A program made the translations under genes and the position numbers. Of a stretch of DNA of 64,000 nt, positions 1 to 8,604 are shown one piece after another. Every line of letters starts with the position of its first letter. The first letter of the stretch is position 1. The notes under the pieces were generated by a model. That model worked only from the letters and a program-made list of their open reading frames with translations, had not been told where the DNA came from and searched no databases. The stretch lies in the NCBI RefSeq assembly GCF_001317355.1, contig NZ_LKET01000016.1, forward strand, positions 1 through 64,000, read 5' to 3'. The DNA is from Oxobacter pfennigii. Lineage in GTDB: Bacteria; Bacillota; Clostridia; Clostridiales; Oxobacteraceae.

Positions 1-2
1 AT

Positions 3-237
3 GCTCAAAACCTTGGAAAGGAAATTGAAAGTATGGCTATACGTTTATAGTCATAATATAAAATCTTAAAATACTGAGATATTCGTAGTTATTGGGCGAT
101 CTTGTCCAAAGTAAGGGGTCTAATCCGGAATAAACAGGATAAGGTTACATGCCTATTTCTGTAACCATAATACAAAAAGATTGTATGAGAAACATGGATT
201 TAAGGAATATGCCGTATCTTACGAAAAATTTATTTGA
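3..237 (+). pseudogene. Decayed GNAT acetyltransferase remnant
   Basis: Two pieces of a GNAT N-acetyltransferase lie in different frames. Positions 3-50 read AQNLGKEIESMAIRL and then stop; this resembles the acetyl-CoA binding loop and following helix. Positions 124-237 read as an open stretch ending NTKRLYEKHGFKEY...EKFI, the usual C-terminal LYEKxGF motif. Stops and at least one frameshift separate them, so no intact product is possible. The 5' part may lie outside the window. The family is clear; the original substrate is not. Confidence 0.7.
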
Positions 238-300
238 TTATTTCACACTTCTTTATAATTACGAACATCCTTTATATGCGTATTAAACGGAGGTAATTTA

Positions 301-747
301 ATGGGAAACATAGAAGATGTTTTAAAAAATGATGGCTTTTTATTTGAATTGATTCATAATGATATACCTATTTATACTGCAAAAGAAGGCGCCGATTATT
401 TCAAAATTGATATCGCTCAAATGGCTCCGACATTGATAATATATACCGATGCTGGATTTTATGCATTGGTTATATCCGGCGAAAGAGGCCGAGTTGATTT
501 CAAGGAAATAAAAAATATTTTAAATAGTAAAGATGTCAGATTAGCAACTAAAGACGAAGTTAAAACTGTAACCGGATTTCCTGCTGGAAACGTTCCCATG
601 TTCGGAATTCCATTGCCTTATATAGTGGATAGAAGGCTTTTAAATTATCCTTTTATCTACGGGGGATGCGGTCAGGAAAACACAACCTTAAAAGTTGAGC
701 CCAATGCTCTATTTAAGTTAAATAATGTTGCTTTAATATTAGAATAA
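301..747 (+). CDS. YbaK/ProX-type aminoacyl-tRNA deacylase
   Basis: A 148-residue protein of the YbaK/EbsC/ProX editing-domain family. Members hydrolyse mischarged aminoacyl-tRNA in trans in the cytoplasm. The sequence shows the family pattern: an early hydrophobic strand (TLIIYTD), the segment ATKDEVKTVTGFPAGNVPMFG, which corresponds to the conserved T-G-x-x-x-G-x-x-x-P-F-G region, and a C-terminal YGGCGQENTTLKV strand. The ATG at 301 follows a GGAGG at 291-295. It appears monocistronic, between acetyltransferase debris and a Nudix gene. Which tRNA it edits cannot be told from sequence. Confidence 0.85.
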   Translation: MGNIEDVLKNDGFLFELIHNDIPIYTAKEGADYFKIDIAQMAPTLIIYTDAGFYALVISGERGRVDFKEIKNILNSKDVRLATKDEVKTVTGFPAGNVPMFGIPLPYIVDRRLLNYPFIYGGCGQENTTLKVEPNALFKLNNVALILE

Positions 748-817
748 AACAGCATTTAAACGTGTTTAACTATTATTTATAGTTCTGATTAAGAATTATT
801 AAAGTGGGGGATATACA

Positions 818-1159
818 ATGAAAGATAATAAAATATATTTTGCTGTTAAAGCCCTAATTCTTCATGAAAATAATTTTTTAATTATGCATAAAACCAGGAA
901 AGAAGAGAATGTATGGGAACTTCCGGGAGGAAGAATGGAATTTGGAGAAACTGCTGAAGAAACATTGAATAGGGAAGTTCAAGAGGAAACCGGTCTTTCA
1001 GTAACTCCTATGAGAATTTTAGATACATGGAATATCATAAATGATAAATATCAAATCACCGGAATTATATACCTGTGTAAAACTAAGAATAACAAGGTAA
1101 GATTATCGGAGGAACACGACAAATATAAGTGGGTGAGGTTAGATATAAGCTTCAATTAA
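818..1159 (+). CDS. Nudix hydrolase, possibly C-terminally shortened
   Basis: A 113-residue Nudix-fold pyrophosphohydrolase. The Nudix box GX5EX7REUXEEXGU is intact: G-R-M-E-F-G-E...REVQEETGL. The ATG at 818 has a GTGGGGG ribosome site just upstream. The protein stops soon after KYKWVRLD, where relatives usually have another 20-30 residues (WV..eel..l). It may therefore be slightly truncated, although the catalytic helix is complete. The substrate is unknown. No operon partner is evident. Confidence 0.8.
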   Translation: MKDNKIYFAVKALILHENNFLIMHKTRKEENVWELPGGRMEFGETAEETLNREVQEETGLSVTPMRILDTWNIINDKYQITGIIYLCKTKNNKVRLSEEHDKYKWVRLDISFN

Positions 1160-1348
1160 TGTCTGCTGCAGATTAACAAGATATAATGATTATTCCAAGT
1201 GGATACAGTACATTATATTCAGAATGAGAATGAGAATTTAGAGAGTGAGGAAAATGATAAACTGGTCGAAAAATTATTTTTAAGTTAAATGGTTAGGATG
1301 ATATTTACAAAAGGACAAAGATAATATTTTATTTGTGAGGTGGTTAAT

Positions 1349-1900
1349 GTGATTTTTAAGGTTTTAAGTCTCATTGGTGAAAAATTGAATGATAATGAGA
1401 TAACCTGGGGAGTTGGCGCTTCAATATTACTAAATCAATTTGGACTTGTAGATAAACCTAATGATATAGATATTTTTGTAGATATTAAGAATATAGAAAA
1501 AGCAAATGAAATTCTTAAAAGTATTGGTGAAAGAAAGGAATGGGAAAGGACTACGACATACTCAACAAAATACTTCTATGAATATATAATAGATGAAATT
1601 GATGTTGACGTAATGGCAGGATTTACAGTTAATCATAACCATGGAGTATTTGAGTATATCTTTGACCATAACTCCATTTCAGAATTTAAAATAATTAATG
1701 AGGTGGACATTCCTTTCACTTCCTTGGAGGATTGGTATGTTATTTATCAATTAATTCCTAATAGACAGCCCAAAGTAGAAATGATAGAAAAATATCTTTT
1801 ATCAAATGGAGTTAAAAAACCTATTCTATTGAAGAGAGCATTAGAAGGATGTTTATCAGTAGAAGTTCGAGAAAGAGTTAAGAAGATGTTAGGTTCATAA
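1349..1900 (+). CDS. Nucleotidyltransferase-fold protein
   Basis: About 183 residues with the NTP-transferase (DNA polymerase beta-like) pattern: WGVGASILLNQFG, then NDIDIFVD, where the paired acidic residues would bind metal, and a later IDVDVMAGF strand with a third acidic residue. It resembles small uncharacterised proteins related to aminoglycoside or lincosamide nucleotidyltransferases. Activity is not provable from sequence. The GTG at 1349 sits 6 nt after GAGGTGG (1336-1342); an upstream in-frame GTG at 1340 overlaps that ribosome site and is less likely. Confidence 0.6.
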   Translation: MIFKVLSLIGEKLNDNEITWGVGASILLNQFGLVDKPNDIDIFVDIKNIEKANEILKSIGERKEWERTTTYSTKYFYEYIIDEIDVDVMAGFTVNHNHGVFEYIFDHNSISEFKIINEVDIPFTSLEDWYVIYQLIPNRQPKVEMIEKYLLSNGVKKPILLKRALEGCLSVEVRERVKKMLGS

Positions 1901-2153
1901 TTTTCTCATTAAGCGTCTTAGCTAAATTATAAGCCCTGCCTGGTAAAGTTACACTCATCGTACATATCATACTTGCTTCTCTTCAGTATTTAAAAACTAT
2001 TCTTGTTTTAATAGACAGCCAGTAATTATTGCCTATTGACGGTATTTTCGATTGGAATTTCAAGAATGTAGGATAGAACGGTAGAACGGCCATATGTAAG
2101 GATAAATGTAAAGAATTTATTAGTTTAAATGAAGGCATAGGGAGGTGAAAGGC

Positions 2154-2843
2154 TTGCTTAAAAAAAGTGCTGTATTAACAATCGCTTTTGCACTATTGTT
2201 TCTAGTTTCTTCCTGTAATGCTTCTAAGACATCTATTGATTATGACCATGAATTGCAATTAAAACAGGATGAACTTCAAAAATTAACGCAAGAAAATGAG
2301 ATTCTTAACAAGGAAATAGAGCTGTTACAAAATCAAAATAAGATTTTACAATCTCAGCTTGACGAAATGTACAGCAGCTGGTCAACAGATTTAACCGGAG
2401 ATGGAATAAATGAGATAATAACCGGTCCTCCGTCACCAACACCCATATCATTATTTGAAAATGGAGGCTCTCTTATGGTCAAGTCTGCCGAAGGCGATAT
2501 TCTTCTTGATGAAAAAACGGGCATATTAAACATGATAGGCATTTATGATGCAGGGGCAAAAACACCTGTGCTTATTACACTTCAATGGGGCGGCGGTTCA
2601 ATGGGGAATTACTACGGGGCTTATCTGTTTGATCCTGTCAGTAATAAATTAAAAAGAATACAATGGGATAACTATGAAGTTGCTGTTGGGTTACTTTACG
2701 ATAACAAATGTAAGAGCGGCAGCATTGTTATAATGAATCGTGGCCTGAAACCTGATGGATTTAATCAGCCTTTTTATCAGCGATGGATTTATAAAAACGG
2801 GCAAATGACACCTGTTGAAAAATGGGATGCTGACGACCAATAA
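2154..2843 (+). CDS. Secreted lipoprotein with coiled coil
   Basis: About 229 residues. A type II signal peptide ends in the lipobox LVSSC, so the protein is predicted to be anchored on the outer face of the membrane. A heptad-rich segment (ELQLKQDELQKLTQENEILN...) follows and should form a coiled coil. Next comes DLTGDGINEII, an acidic Asp/Gly loop like the calcium loops of VCBS/FG-GAP repeats, and then a beta-rich C-terminal domain. TTG at 2154 is preferred because GGAGGTG (2141-2147) lies 6 nt upstream; the GTG at 2145 is inside that site. Function unknown. Confidence 0.6.
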   Translation: MLKKSAVLTIAFALLFLVSSCNASKTSIDYDHELQLKQDELQKLTQENEILNKEIELLQNQNKILQSQLDEMYSSWSTDLTGDGINEIITGPPSPTPISLFENGGSLMVKSAEGDILLDEKTGILNMIGIYDAGAKTPVLITLQWGGGSMGNYYGAYLFDPVSNKLKRIQWDNYEVAVGLLYDNKCKSGSIVIMNRGLKPDGFNQPFYQRWIYKNGQMTPVEKWDADDQ

Positions 2844-3053
2844 AATTTCTTACATTAAAATTTAAGTTCGCTTATTTTCATAAAAAATTTCGAAATAATA
2901 AAGAATAAAATTGTAAACTGTTAATGAAAATCTGATTATAAGTGATATAGAATTAGCTCACATACTTACCTCATATCCAATATATGTATGTAGACTGAAA
3001 TTTAATAAAACTTTATAATTACAATAAAAGGCAACTATTTGAGGAGGACAACA

Positions 3054-3977
3054 ATGATCTTTCCAGGACTTAAAAAGTGGGCAAAATTAAAAGGATGGCA
3101 GCTTGACAAGAATTTTGTTTACGGGAATTATAACGGTTATATATTTACTGCCTTTGACGGAAGAAACTACAAGGTTTTTACAACAATGATTCCAAATCTA
3201 ACGGAAGAACAGAAAGAAAAAATATTCAGTTTTATAAAAGAGAATAAGAAAAGGTTAAAAATATCCGAATATAGCATTGAGAGCAATGTTTTGACTGTAA
3301 AATATAAAGAGTTAATCCGGCCTATGAAAATTCAGGAGATGGATGCCATATTAAAGGCATTGACAGATTTCTTTTTAAGCGAAGGCATATACGGCAAGGA
3401 GCATTGCGCTATATGCGGAGCTCAGGGAAACCACGATACTGTGGCCATCAACGATAGCATAGTATCCTTGTGCGGTACGTGTTATAGGCAATCCATAGAT
3501 GATGTGGAAGAAATGAGCAAGGAATACGCTACGGAAGAAAAAAACTATGCAATAGGATTTATAGGTGCATTATTAGGCGGCCTGGTGGGTGTTATACCCT
3601 GGGTAATTGTAGAGAATTATTTAGGTCTTTACGCATCAATTTTAGGGTTTCTAATCGGAAAAGCATCATTAAAAGGCTACACATTATTTAAAGGAAAAAT
3701 AGGAAAGCCAACCGGATTTATTATAGGAGCTGCAACGACATTTTCAGTAATAGCTGCCGAACTTGTAAGCTTAGCAATCCTTATGATTCAGGAAGGCGCT
3801 TATGTGTCTCTGGAGAACTATATAATTTCTTTCACTCATCCGGAGATAGCAGGCTGGGTATACAGAGACTTAGGGCTGGGTCTGCTTATGGCCTTTTTAG
3901 GTATTTCTTCTATCTTTAGACAGCTTAAAGATGATGTAGATACTGTAGTTCCTCGTATAAGGAAAGTATCATTATGA
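3054..3977 (+). CDS. Membrane protein with a zinc ribbon
   Basis: About 307 residues, not assigned to a named family. The N-terminal ~110 residues are soluble. A Cys4 zinc-ribbon-like motif follows (CAICGAQGNHD...VSLCGTCY). The second half has three or four hydrophobic segments (IGFIGALLGGLVGVIPWVIV, YASILGFLIG, FIIGAATTFSVIAAELVSLAIL, GLGLLMAFLGI). ATG at 3054 lies 7 nt after GAGGAGG; the TTG at 3039 overlaps the ribosome site. No neighbouring gene suggests a role. Confidence 0.65.
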   Translation: MIFPGLKKWAKLKGWQLDKNFVYGNYNGYIFTAFDGRNYKVFTTMIPNLTEEQKEKIFSFIKENKKRLKISEYSIESNVLTVKYKELIRPMKIQEMDAILKALTDFFLSEGIYGKEHCAICGAQGNHDTVAINDSIVSLCGTCYRQSIDDVEEMSKEYATEEKNYAIGFIGALLGGLVGVIPWVIVENYLGLYASILGFLIGKASLKGYTLFKGKIGKPTGFIIGAATTFSVIAAELVSLAILMIQEGAYVSLENYIISFTHPEIAGWVYRDLGLGLLMAFLGISSIFRQLKDDVDTVVPRIRKVSL

Positions 3978-4059
3978 TAATGAGGATATGCATTATTGCA
4001 TATCCTTAAAGTTTAATATGATATAAACTTGCTCCAAAGGCTGTAAAAGGCAGAAAATT

Positions 4060-4329
4060 TTATATTTTGTGCATCATATGGTGCGAAAGAGACATTTCAA
4101 TAACTCGGGTTAAATAAAGCTTTGCCTCATTAAGAGTCATGCTGCAATCCGTCAGAACCCTAATCATATCCGGATGGTGTACTTCCAGCATACTTACTAT
4201 CTCGATGGCAGAGCATTTTATTTTTACTGAATCCGTTGCCGATATGTCCATCATATCAGGGAGTAACTGTTCAATTTTTGGTATTGGAGCTCCTTTCTTA
4301 TCTGTTTTCTTTTCTTTCCCACAAAACAT
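4060..4329 (-). CDS. Small hypothetical protein
   Basis: An 89-residue reading frame on the minus strand, with ATG preceded by GGGGG. The protein is mostly helical by appearance (IEQLLPDMMDISATDSVKIKC..., VLTDCSMTLNEAKLYLTRVIEMSLS) with no recognised motif. It is preferred over the overlapping plus-strand frame because it has a ribosome site and a protein-like composition. It stands alone between a membrane protein gene and an acetyltransferase gene. Confidence 0.45.
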   Translation of the reverse strand: MFCGKEKKTDKKGAPIPKIEQLLPDMMDISATDSVKIKCSAIEIVSMLEVHHPDMIRVLTDCSMTLNEAKLYLTRVIEMSLSHHMMHKI

Positions 4330-4569
4330 ATAACTGCCCCCATAAAATATTTTTATATTTAATTATTATGCCGCAAGCTTGCAATTGATAATATATTGAA
4401 CAAATTAATTCTGATATAAACACAATCTGAGTCTGAAAAAGATGCAATTTTTGATGCAGACAGTGCAAGGTTATTCATTTTCAAATGAAGGATACGATGA
4501 AAGCATATAGTGAGCCGCGGTAAAGTAGTGTATAATAGAGATTATTTATGTTATAGGAAGTGATAGCCG

Positions 4570-5145
4570 ATGGATAGTGTTCAGGCATTTAATACATTCA
4601 TGGAAAAGCCGGATAGCAATGGCTATATTATTGAAAAGGGATCAATAAATGATATAGATCAATTAGAAAATCTATATGATAATTTAAATGATTATTTAGC
4701 GCAGGGCATAAACTATCCGGGATGGGCAAAGGGGATATATCCTGTTAGGGAAACAGCCGTTAATGGGATTGAGAGCAATAGCTTATTTATATTGAAAATA
4801 GATAATGAAATAGCAGGTTCCGTAATATTAAATCATAAACCTGAAATCGCATATTCTCAGATTACCTGGGGAATTGAAGCGGATTATAATGACATAATCG
4901 TGATACATACCCTTACGGTCCACCCGAAATATATGGAAAAAGGCGTCGCAAGAAGATTAATGGATTTTGCTAAAAGTTATAGTATGGAACAGAAAATGAA
5001 AGCAATCCGTTTAGATGTTTCTATTCATAATGCCCCTGCAATTTCATTGTATGAAAAGTGCGGATACAGATATGTGGGAACTGTTGACCTTGGATTAAAC
5101 ATACCCGAATTAGTTTGGTTTAAACTATATGAGATAGTTTTATAG
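4570..5145 (+). CDS. GNAT-family N-acetyltransferase
   Basis: 191 residues with a complete GNAT fold: an N-terminal strand-helix pair, the beta-4 strand VIHTLTVHPKYMEKGVARRLMDFA (acetyl-CoA pyrophosphate loop, in the Q/RxxGxG/A position), and NAPAISLYEKCGYRYVG near the C-terminus. ATG 4570 follows AGGAAGTGAT. The 3' end overlaps the convergent carrier gene by 6 nt, so the two transcripts overlap. Substrate unknown. Confidence 0.8.
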   Translation: MDSVQAFNTFMEKPDSNGYIIEKGSINDIDQLENLYDNLNDYLAQGINYPGWAKGIYPVRETAVNGIESNSLFILKIDNEIAGSVILNHKPEIAYSQITWGIEADYNDIIVIHTLTVHPKYMEKGVARRLMDFAKSYSMEQKMKAIRLDVSIHNAPAISLYEKCGYRYVGTVDLGLNIPELVWFKLYEIVL

Positions 5146-6114
5146 TTTATTATTAATCGGAGTGCTGGTATGAATCATCAATAAAAGCTGGGATATAAGA
5201 GCCAGAACCGGAAGCTCAATTAAAGGACCTATGATCAATGCTAAGGATATTAAGGGTTTATCAGGAAAAGAAGCCACAGCTATTGCTAAAGAAATAGGTG
5301 AATTTCTTGCAAGTGTAGTCAGGTTGAGCGCGACGATATCTCTATATTGAAACTTAAGAGCTCTTCCTGTAAGTTGACCAACTATAAAGTTGACTATAAA
5401 AAATATAATTACCGGCGGCAGCAGCTTTAAGAAAAGTGCAGGATTTTTAATCATTATACTTGCCTGGGATGCAAACATAGCCACAATAGCAAGGTTGAGG
5501 AAAATCATCTGTATGGCATTTGTTTTAGATAAAATATTTTTATCAAACCATTCCTTATTAAAAAAACTAACGGATAACTTTCTTGATATGCTTGCTAAAA
5601 TCAGCGGTACTGCCAGCACAAATAAGGTTCCCCGAAGAAGGTTGAATACATCAATGCTTACAAAGGCGCCTCCCAGGTAAACGAGATAAAATGGCAGAAG
5701 TACAATCTGAAGTATAAAATTCAAAGGAAGAATGGATGCTCCCAATGGAACATTTCCTTTGGCAAGACTTGTAAAAACCAAATACCAGTCTGTGCAGGGA
5801 GTAACCATTAACATAATAAAGCCCAGCCATAGTTCTGGGACATCATTTAGCAATATTCTCCCCAGCAGCCAGGCAAAAACAGGAGTCCATATAAAATTAA
5901 TGGCTACCGATGTAAAAGTGAATTTGTAATTTAAGAAGGAATTTTTTATATCTCTGAGCTGAATTTGGAGAAACAGTCCATAGAGCATTATCATCAAAAA
6001 TGGCATTATCAATTTATCTGCATGGGCTTGTGCGAAACTGAGTTGTCCGAGTACAATGCCCAGAAGTACCGAAGTAAGTATAATAACAGTCTGCAATTTA
6101 TTTGCTAGATTCAT
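5140..6114 (-). CDS. BASS/ACR3-like arsenic-associated carrier
   Basis: 324 residues with about ten hydrophobic segments, of the bile acid:sodium symporter/ACR3 superfamily often annotated as arsenic resistance protein. The stretch MVTPCTDWYLVFTSLAKGNV aligns with the ACR3 region around its conserved cysteine (AAPCTAMVFVWSHLTKGD in the second carrier here), so the key Pro-Cys-Thr is kept. It is transcribed away from the MarR-type regulator and arsM with a shared 176-bp control region, which supports a role in arsenical export. The transported species is unproven; it is clearly a different subfamily from the canonical Acr3 at 9029. Confidence 0.75.
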   Translation of the reverse strand: MNLANKLQTVIILTSVLLGIVLGQLSFAQAHADKLIMPFLMIMLYGLFLQIQLRDIKNSFLNYKFTFTSVAINFIWTPVFAWLLGRILLNDVPELWLGFIMLMVTPCTDWYLVFTSLAKGNVPLGASILPLNFILQIVLLPFYLVYLGGAFVSIDVFNLLRGTLFVLAVPLILASISRKLSVSFFNKEWFDKNILSKTNAIQMIFLNLAIVAMFASQASIMIKNPALFLKLLPPVIIFFIVNFIVGQLTGRALKFQYRDIVALNLTTLARNSPISLAIAVASFPDKPLISLALIIGPLIELPVLALISQLLLMIHTSTPINNKL

Positions 6115-6241
6115 AATTAAGCTCCTTATAAATATAATTAATGAGAACTGTTATCAATAATTATAACATTGATATGGGAATAATAACTATAATAATCAGG
6201 ATAAAGATTGTATTTTTCCGGTTTAAAATTTAAAACAATAG

Positions 6242-6270
6242 TTGTATATTACAACAGTTTTATATTACAA
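6242..6270. promoter_or_regulatory. Candidate MarR operator between divergent ars genes
   Basis: TTGTATATTACAA (6242-6254) is a perfect inverted repeat, TTGTA-TAT-TACAA. The half TATATTACAA recurs at 6261-6270, 16 nt downstream. The site lies between the divergent carrier gene and the MarR-type gene, just upstream of the regulator's start, where an autoregulatory MarR protein would bind. Binding is inferred. Confidence 0.5.
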
Positions 6271-6290
6271 TTATATCAGAGGTGGTTAAC

Positions 6291-6734
6291 TTGTATAAAA
6301 ATGACAGCAATTACTTAAGAGAACTTATAAGAATATTGGTAAGAAACTTAGGTATTTTAGACAGAAGCGAAGCATCCTGCTGCGGTACTACTCTTTCACA
6401 GTGTCATGCAATTATAGAGATAGGCAGAAAAAAAGAGATTTCATTAAATGAACTTGCAGAAACTCTAAATCTTGATAACAGCACCATGAGCAGGACAGTC
6501 AACAATCTTGTGAGTCAGGAGCTTGCCATAAGAGAAACACATCCCGAAGACAGAAGATATTTGGTAATTAGATTGACAGGGAAAGGATTAGAAGTATTCA
6601 AAACAATTGAAAGCAATATGGAAGTATATTATAAGGACGTTTTTGCTTCCATACCGGAAGATAAAAGAGAACAGGTTATAGAGAGTATGATTCTTTTAGT
6701 AGAAGCAGTAAATAAAAATAAATGTTGTAAATAG
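6291..6734 (+). CDS. MarR-family regulator, probably arsenic-sensing
   Basis: About 147 residues with a winged helix-turn-helix: ISLNELAETLNLDNSTMSRTVNNLVSQEL then the wing DRRYLVIRLTGKG. Near the N-terminus is EASCCGTTLSQCH (Cys30, Cys31, Cys38 from the TTG start), a cluster not needed for the MarR fold and well placed to bind As(III). It is followed 13 nt later by arsM, which supports regulation of arsenic methylation. TTG 6291 is chosen because AGAGGTGG (6278-6284) is 6 nt upstream; GTG 6282 overlaps it. The protein ends with another Cys pair (NKCCK). Confidence 0.8.
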   Translation: MYKNDSNYLRELIRILVRNLGILDRSEASCCGTTLSQCHAIIEIGRKKEISLNELAETLNLDNSTMSRTVNNLVSQELAIRETHPEDRRYLVIRLTGKGLEVFKTIESNMEVYYKDVFASIPEDKREQVIESMILLVEAVNKNKCCK

Positions 6735-6747
6735 AAAGGGGAAAATC

Positions 6748-7557
6748 ATGAGTTCTGAAATTAAGGAAAAGGTAAAAGAATACTATGGCAGTATAGCAAA
6801 ACAGGTGGATGAAAGCGCAGGCTGTTCCTGCAGCTCAAGTTCATCCTGCTGTGTCTCTGATAATTCAATTATTTACGATATGGATTATCTGATGGGACTT
6901 CCGGTTGAGGCAATAAATGCATCTCTAGGATGTGCCAATCCCATAGCCTTTGCTGAATTGAAAGAAGGCGAGACAATTCTGGATTTGGGAAGCGGCGGAG
7001 GCATAGATTGCTTTATTGCATCAAGATATGCAGGCAATAGCGGTAAAGTATACGGTTTGGATATGACAGATGAAATGCTTAAGCTTGCCAATAAAAACAA
7101 AGAAAAAATAGGTGTTAAAAATGTAGAATTTATAAAGGGCGAGATTGAAAATATACCTTTTCCCGAAGAAAAATTTGATGTTATACTTTCTAATTGTGTA
7201 ATAAATCTTTGTGAAAGCAAGGAAAAAGCGTTAAGTGAAGTATACAGGGTATTGAAAAAGGGAGGAAGGCTTGCAATTGCCGATATAATTGCTTTAAAAG
7301 ATGTTCCCGATAATATGAAAAGAAATGTTGAAATGTGGGCAGGCTGCATCGCAGGCGCCCTGCATGTTGATGAATACAGAGCTATTTTAGAAAAAGCGGG
7401 CTTCAAAAATATTGAGATTGAGCCGGTTAATATATATACAAAGGAAGTCATAGAGAGCATCGCAGGCAGCAAAGATATTGAAGGCATATTAAATGGCAGG
7501 GATATAGATTTGCTTGACGGTGCATATGCCGGTGCCAGTGTTAAAGCCATAAAGTAG
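6748..7557 (+). CDS. arsM: Arsenite methyltransferase ArsM
   Basis: 269 residues. ArsM transfers methyl groups from S-adenosylmethionine to As(III). The SAM site DLGSGGG (about residues 79-85) is intact. The three cysteines typical of the family are visible: Cys62 (LGCANP), SNCVINL, and MWAGCIAGAL. There is also an N-terminal Cys-rich stretch (GCSCSSSSSCC). ATG 6748 has AAAGGGG upstream. It is co-transcribed with the MarR-type regulator before it and the acetyltransferase after it. Confidence in the family is high; whether mono-, di- or trimethyl products dominate cannot be read. Confidence 0.93.
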   Translation: MSSEIKEKVKEYYGSIAKQVDESAGCSCSSSSSCCVSDNSIIYDMDYLMGLPVEAINASLGCANPIAFAELKEGETILDLGSGGGIDCFIASRYAGNSGKVYGLDMTDEMLKLANKNKEKIGVKNVEFIKGEIENIPFPEEKFDVILSNCVINLCESKEKALSEVYRVLKKGGRLAIADIIALKDVPDNMKRNVEMWAGCIAGALHVDEYRAILEKAGFKNIEIEPVNIYTKEVIESIAGSKDIEGILNGRDIDLLDGAYAGASVKAIK

Positions 7558-7568
7558 GTGAGCTAATT

Positions 7569-8063
7569 ATGGGATACGTGACAAGAGAAGCAGGATTGGA
7601 TGATATCTCAATAATTACTCAAATATACAACCAAGGAATAGAAGACAGGGTGGCGACACTGGATGCGGATTTAGTATCTGAAAATGAAATGAGAGACTAT
7701 ATGATTGGCAGAAGTGAAGGCTATAAGGTTTTGGTAATAGCTGATGAACAAGACAAGGTTTATGGCTGGGCATCTATTAATGTTTTTAGTTCAAAATGCT
7801 GTTACAGCGGTGTTGCAGATATATCTATATATATCGAAAGGTCTATGAGGGGAAAGGGACTTGGTAAAATCCTTTTGAATTATCTCATTGATGTTGCAAA
7901 AAAGCAGGAGTTTGATAAGCTCGTATTAAGTGCTTTTGATTTTAATGAACCGGGAAAGAGGCTATATAAATCCTTAGGTTTCAGAGAAGTTGGAACTTAT
8001 ATGAATCACGGAATACTGGACGGTAAATATGTAAATGTGACAATAATGGAAAAGCTGCTGTGA
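7569..8063 (+). CDS. ArsN1/PAT-like N-acetyltransferase
   Basis: 164-residue GNAT enzyme of the phosphinothricin acetyltransferase-like group: VTREAGLDDISIITQIYNQGIEDRVAT at the N-terminus, SIYIERSMRGKGLGKILLNYLI for the acetyl-CoA loop (RGKGLG), and GKRLYKSLGFREVG. Homologues inside ars operons are called ArsN1 and acetylate arsinothricin, an arsenic analogue of glutamate. Here it follows arsM by 11 nt, so ArsN1 is a reasonable but unproven name. A plain methionine-sulfone or phosphinothricin acetyltransferase is the alternative. Confidence 0.75.
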   Translation: MGYVTREAGLDDISIITQIYNQGIEDRVATLDADLVSENEMRDYMIGRSEGYKVLVIADEQDKVYGWASINVFSSKCCYSGVADISIYIERSMRGKGLGKILLNYLIDVAKKQEFDKLVLSAFDFNEPGKRLYKSLGFREVGTYMNHGILDGKYVNVTIMEKLL

Positions 8064-8073
8064 TAATTTTATT

Positions 8074-8102
8074 AAAAGCTTGTTTATTACAGGCTTTTTT
8101 TC
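8074..8102 (+). terminator. Intrinsic terminator of the arsM operon
   Basis: AAAGCTTGT / ACAGGCTTT stem (one G-T pair) with a short loop, followed by a run of T. It lies 11 nt after the acetyltransferase stop codon. Confidence 0.8.
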
Positions 8103-8137
8103 TTTGTTAAATCCATATTAAGTTTATAGAATAAAGG

Positions 8138-8190
8138 TTGACTTATTTTAACTTTCAGCATATCATATGATTAAAATCGAATATGTTCAT
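8138..8190 (+). promoter_or_regulatory. arsR promoter with overlapping ArsR operator
   Basis: A -35 TTGACT (8138-8143) and -10 TATCAT (8161-8166) are separated by 17 nt. The -10 box lies in an imperfect dyad, CATATCATATG (8159-8169) with GAATATGTTCATATG downstream, matching the AT-rich ATATG-type half sites of ArsR/SmtB operators. ArsR bound here would block RNA polymerase until arsenite is present. Confidence 0.65.
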
Positions 8191-8206
8191 ATGAGGAGGT
8201 TATAAT

Positions 8207-8575
8207 TTGGATTTAATGCAAGTGATAAAGGCATTGGCGGATGAAACCCGCATAAGGATGATAAATATTCTAAGGGGCGGAGACTTATGCGTCTGTGAGC
8301 TGGAAACCATTCTGAATATTAACCAATCAAATGCATCACGGCACTTAGTCAAGCTTACCAACGCCGATATACTTAAATTTTATAAGGTTGCCAAATATGT
8401 ATATTACAAGATAAATCAGGATGCTTTATCAGAATTTCCTTTTCTTAAGGATATAATCGAAAAGGAAACTGCCAAATTAAAAATGTGTCTGGCAGACAAT
8501 GAGAGACTTGCTAAGTATAGAAACAGCGGTTTAAGCTGCGATGATTTAAAGGTAGGCAAGTCTTGCTTTAAGTAA
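8207..8575 (+). CDS. arsR: ArsR-family arsenite-responsive repressor
   Basis: 122 residues. Winged-helix repressor with the metal site in the recognition region: DLCVCEL (Cys28 and Cys30), the classic ELCVCDL-type As(III)-binding motif, followed by INQSNASRHLVKL, the DNA-reading helix. The TTG start at 8207 is 7 nt after GAGGAGG. It heads the arsR-arsC-acr3-arsP operon, and its own promoter contains the candidate operator. The C-terminus carries two more cysteines (LSCDDL, KSCFK). Confidence 0.93.
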   Translation: MDLMQVIKALADETRIRMINILRGGDLCVCELETILNINQSNASRHLVKLTNADILKFYKVAKYVYYKINQDALSEFPFLKDIIEKETAKLKMCLADNERLAKYRNSGLSCDDLKVGKSCFK

Positions 8576-8604
8576 TAAAATTATAATTTATGGGAGGGTA
8601 TCAT

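Noticed and set aside
4139-4333. 64-codon plus-strand frame
   Set aside because: Overlaps the more plausible minus-strand small gene and has no ribosome site.
6885-7550. 221-codon minus-strand frame across arsM
   Set aside because: It lies wholly antisense to a certain gene, has no ribosome site, and its Ser/Leu/Pro-rich composition is that of a mirror frame.
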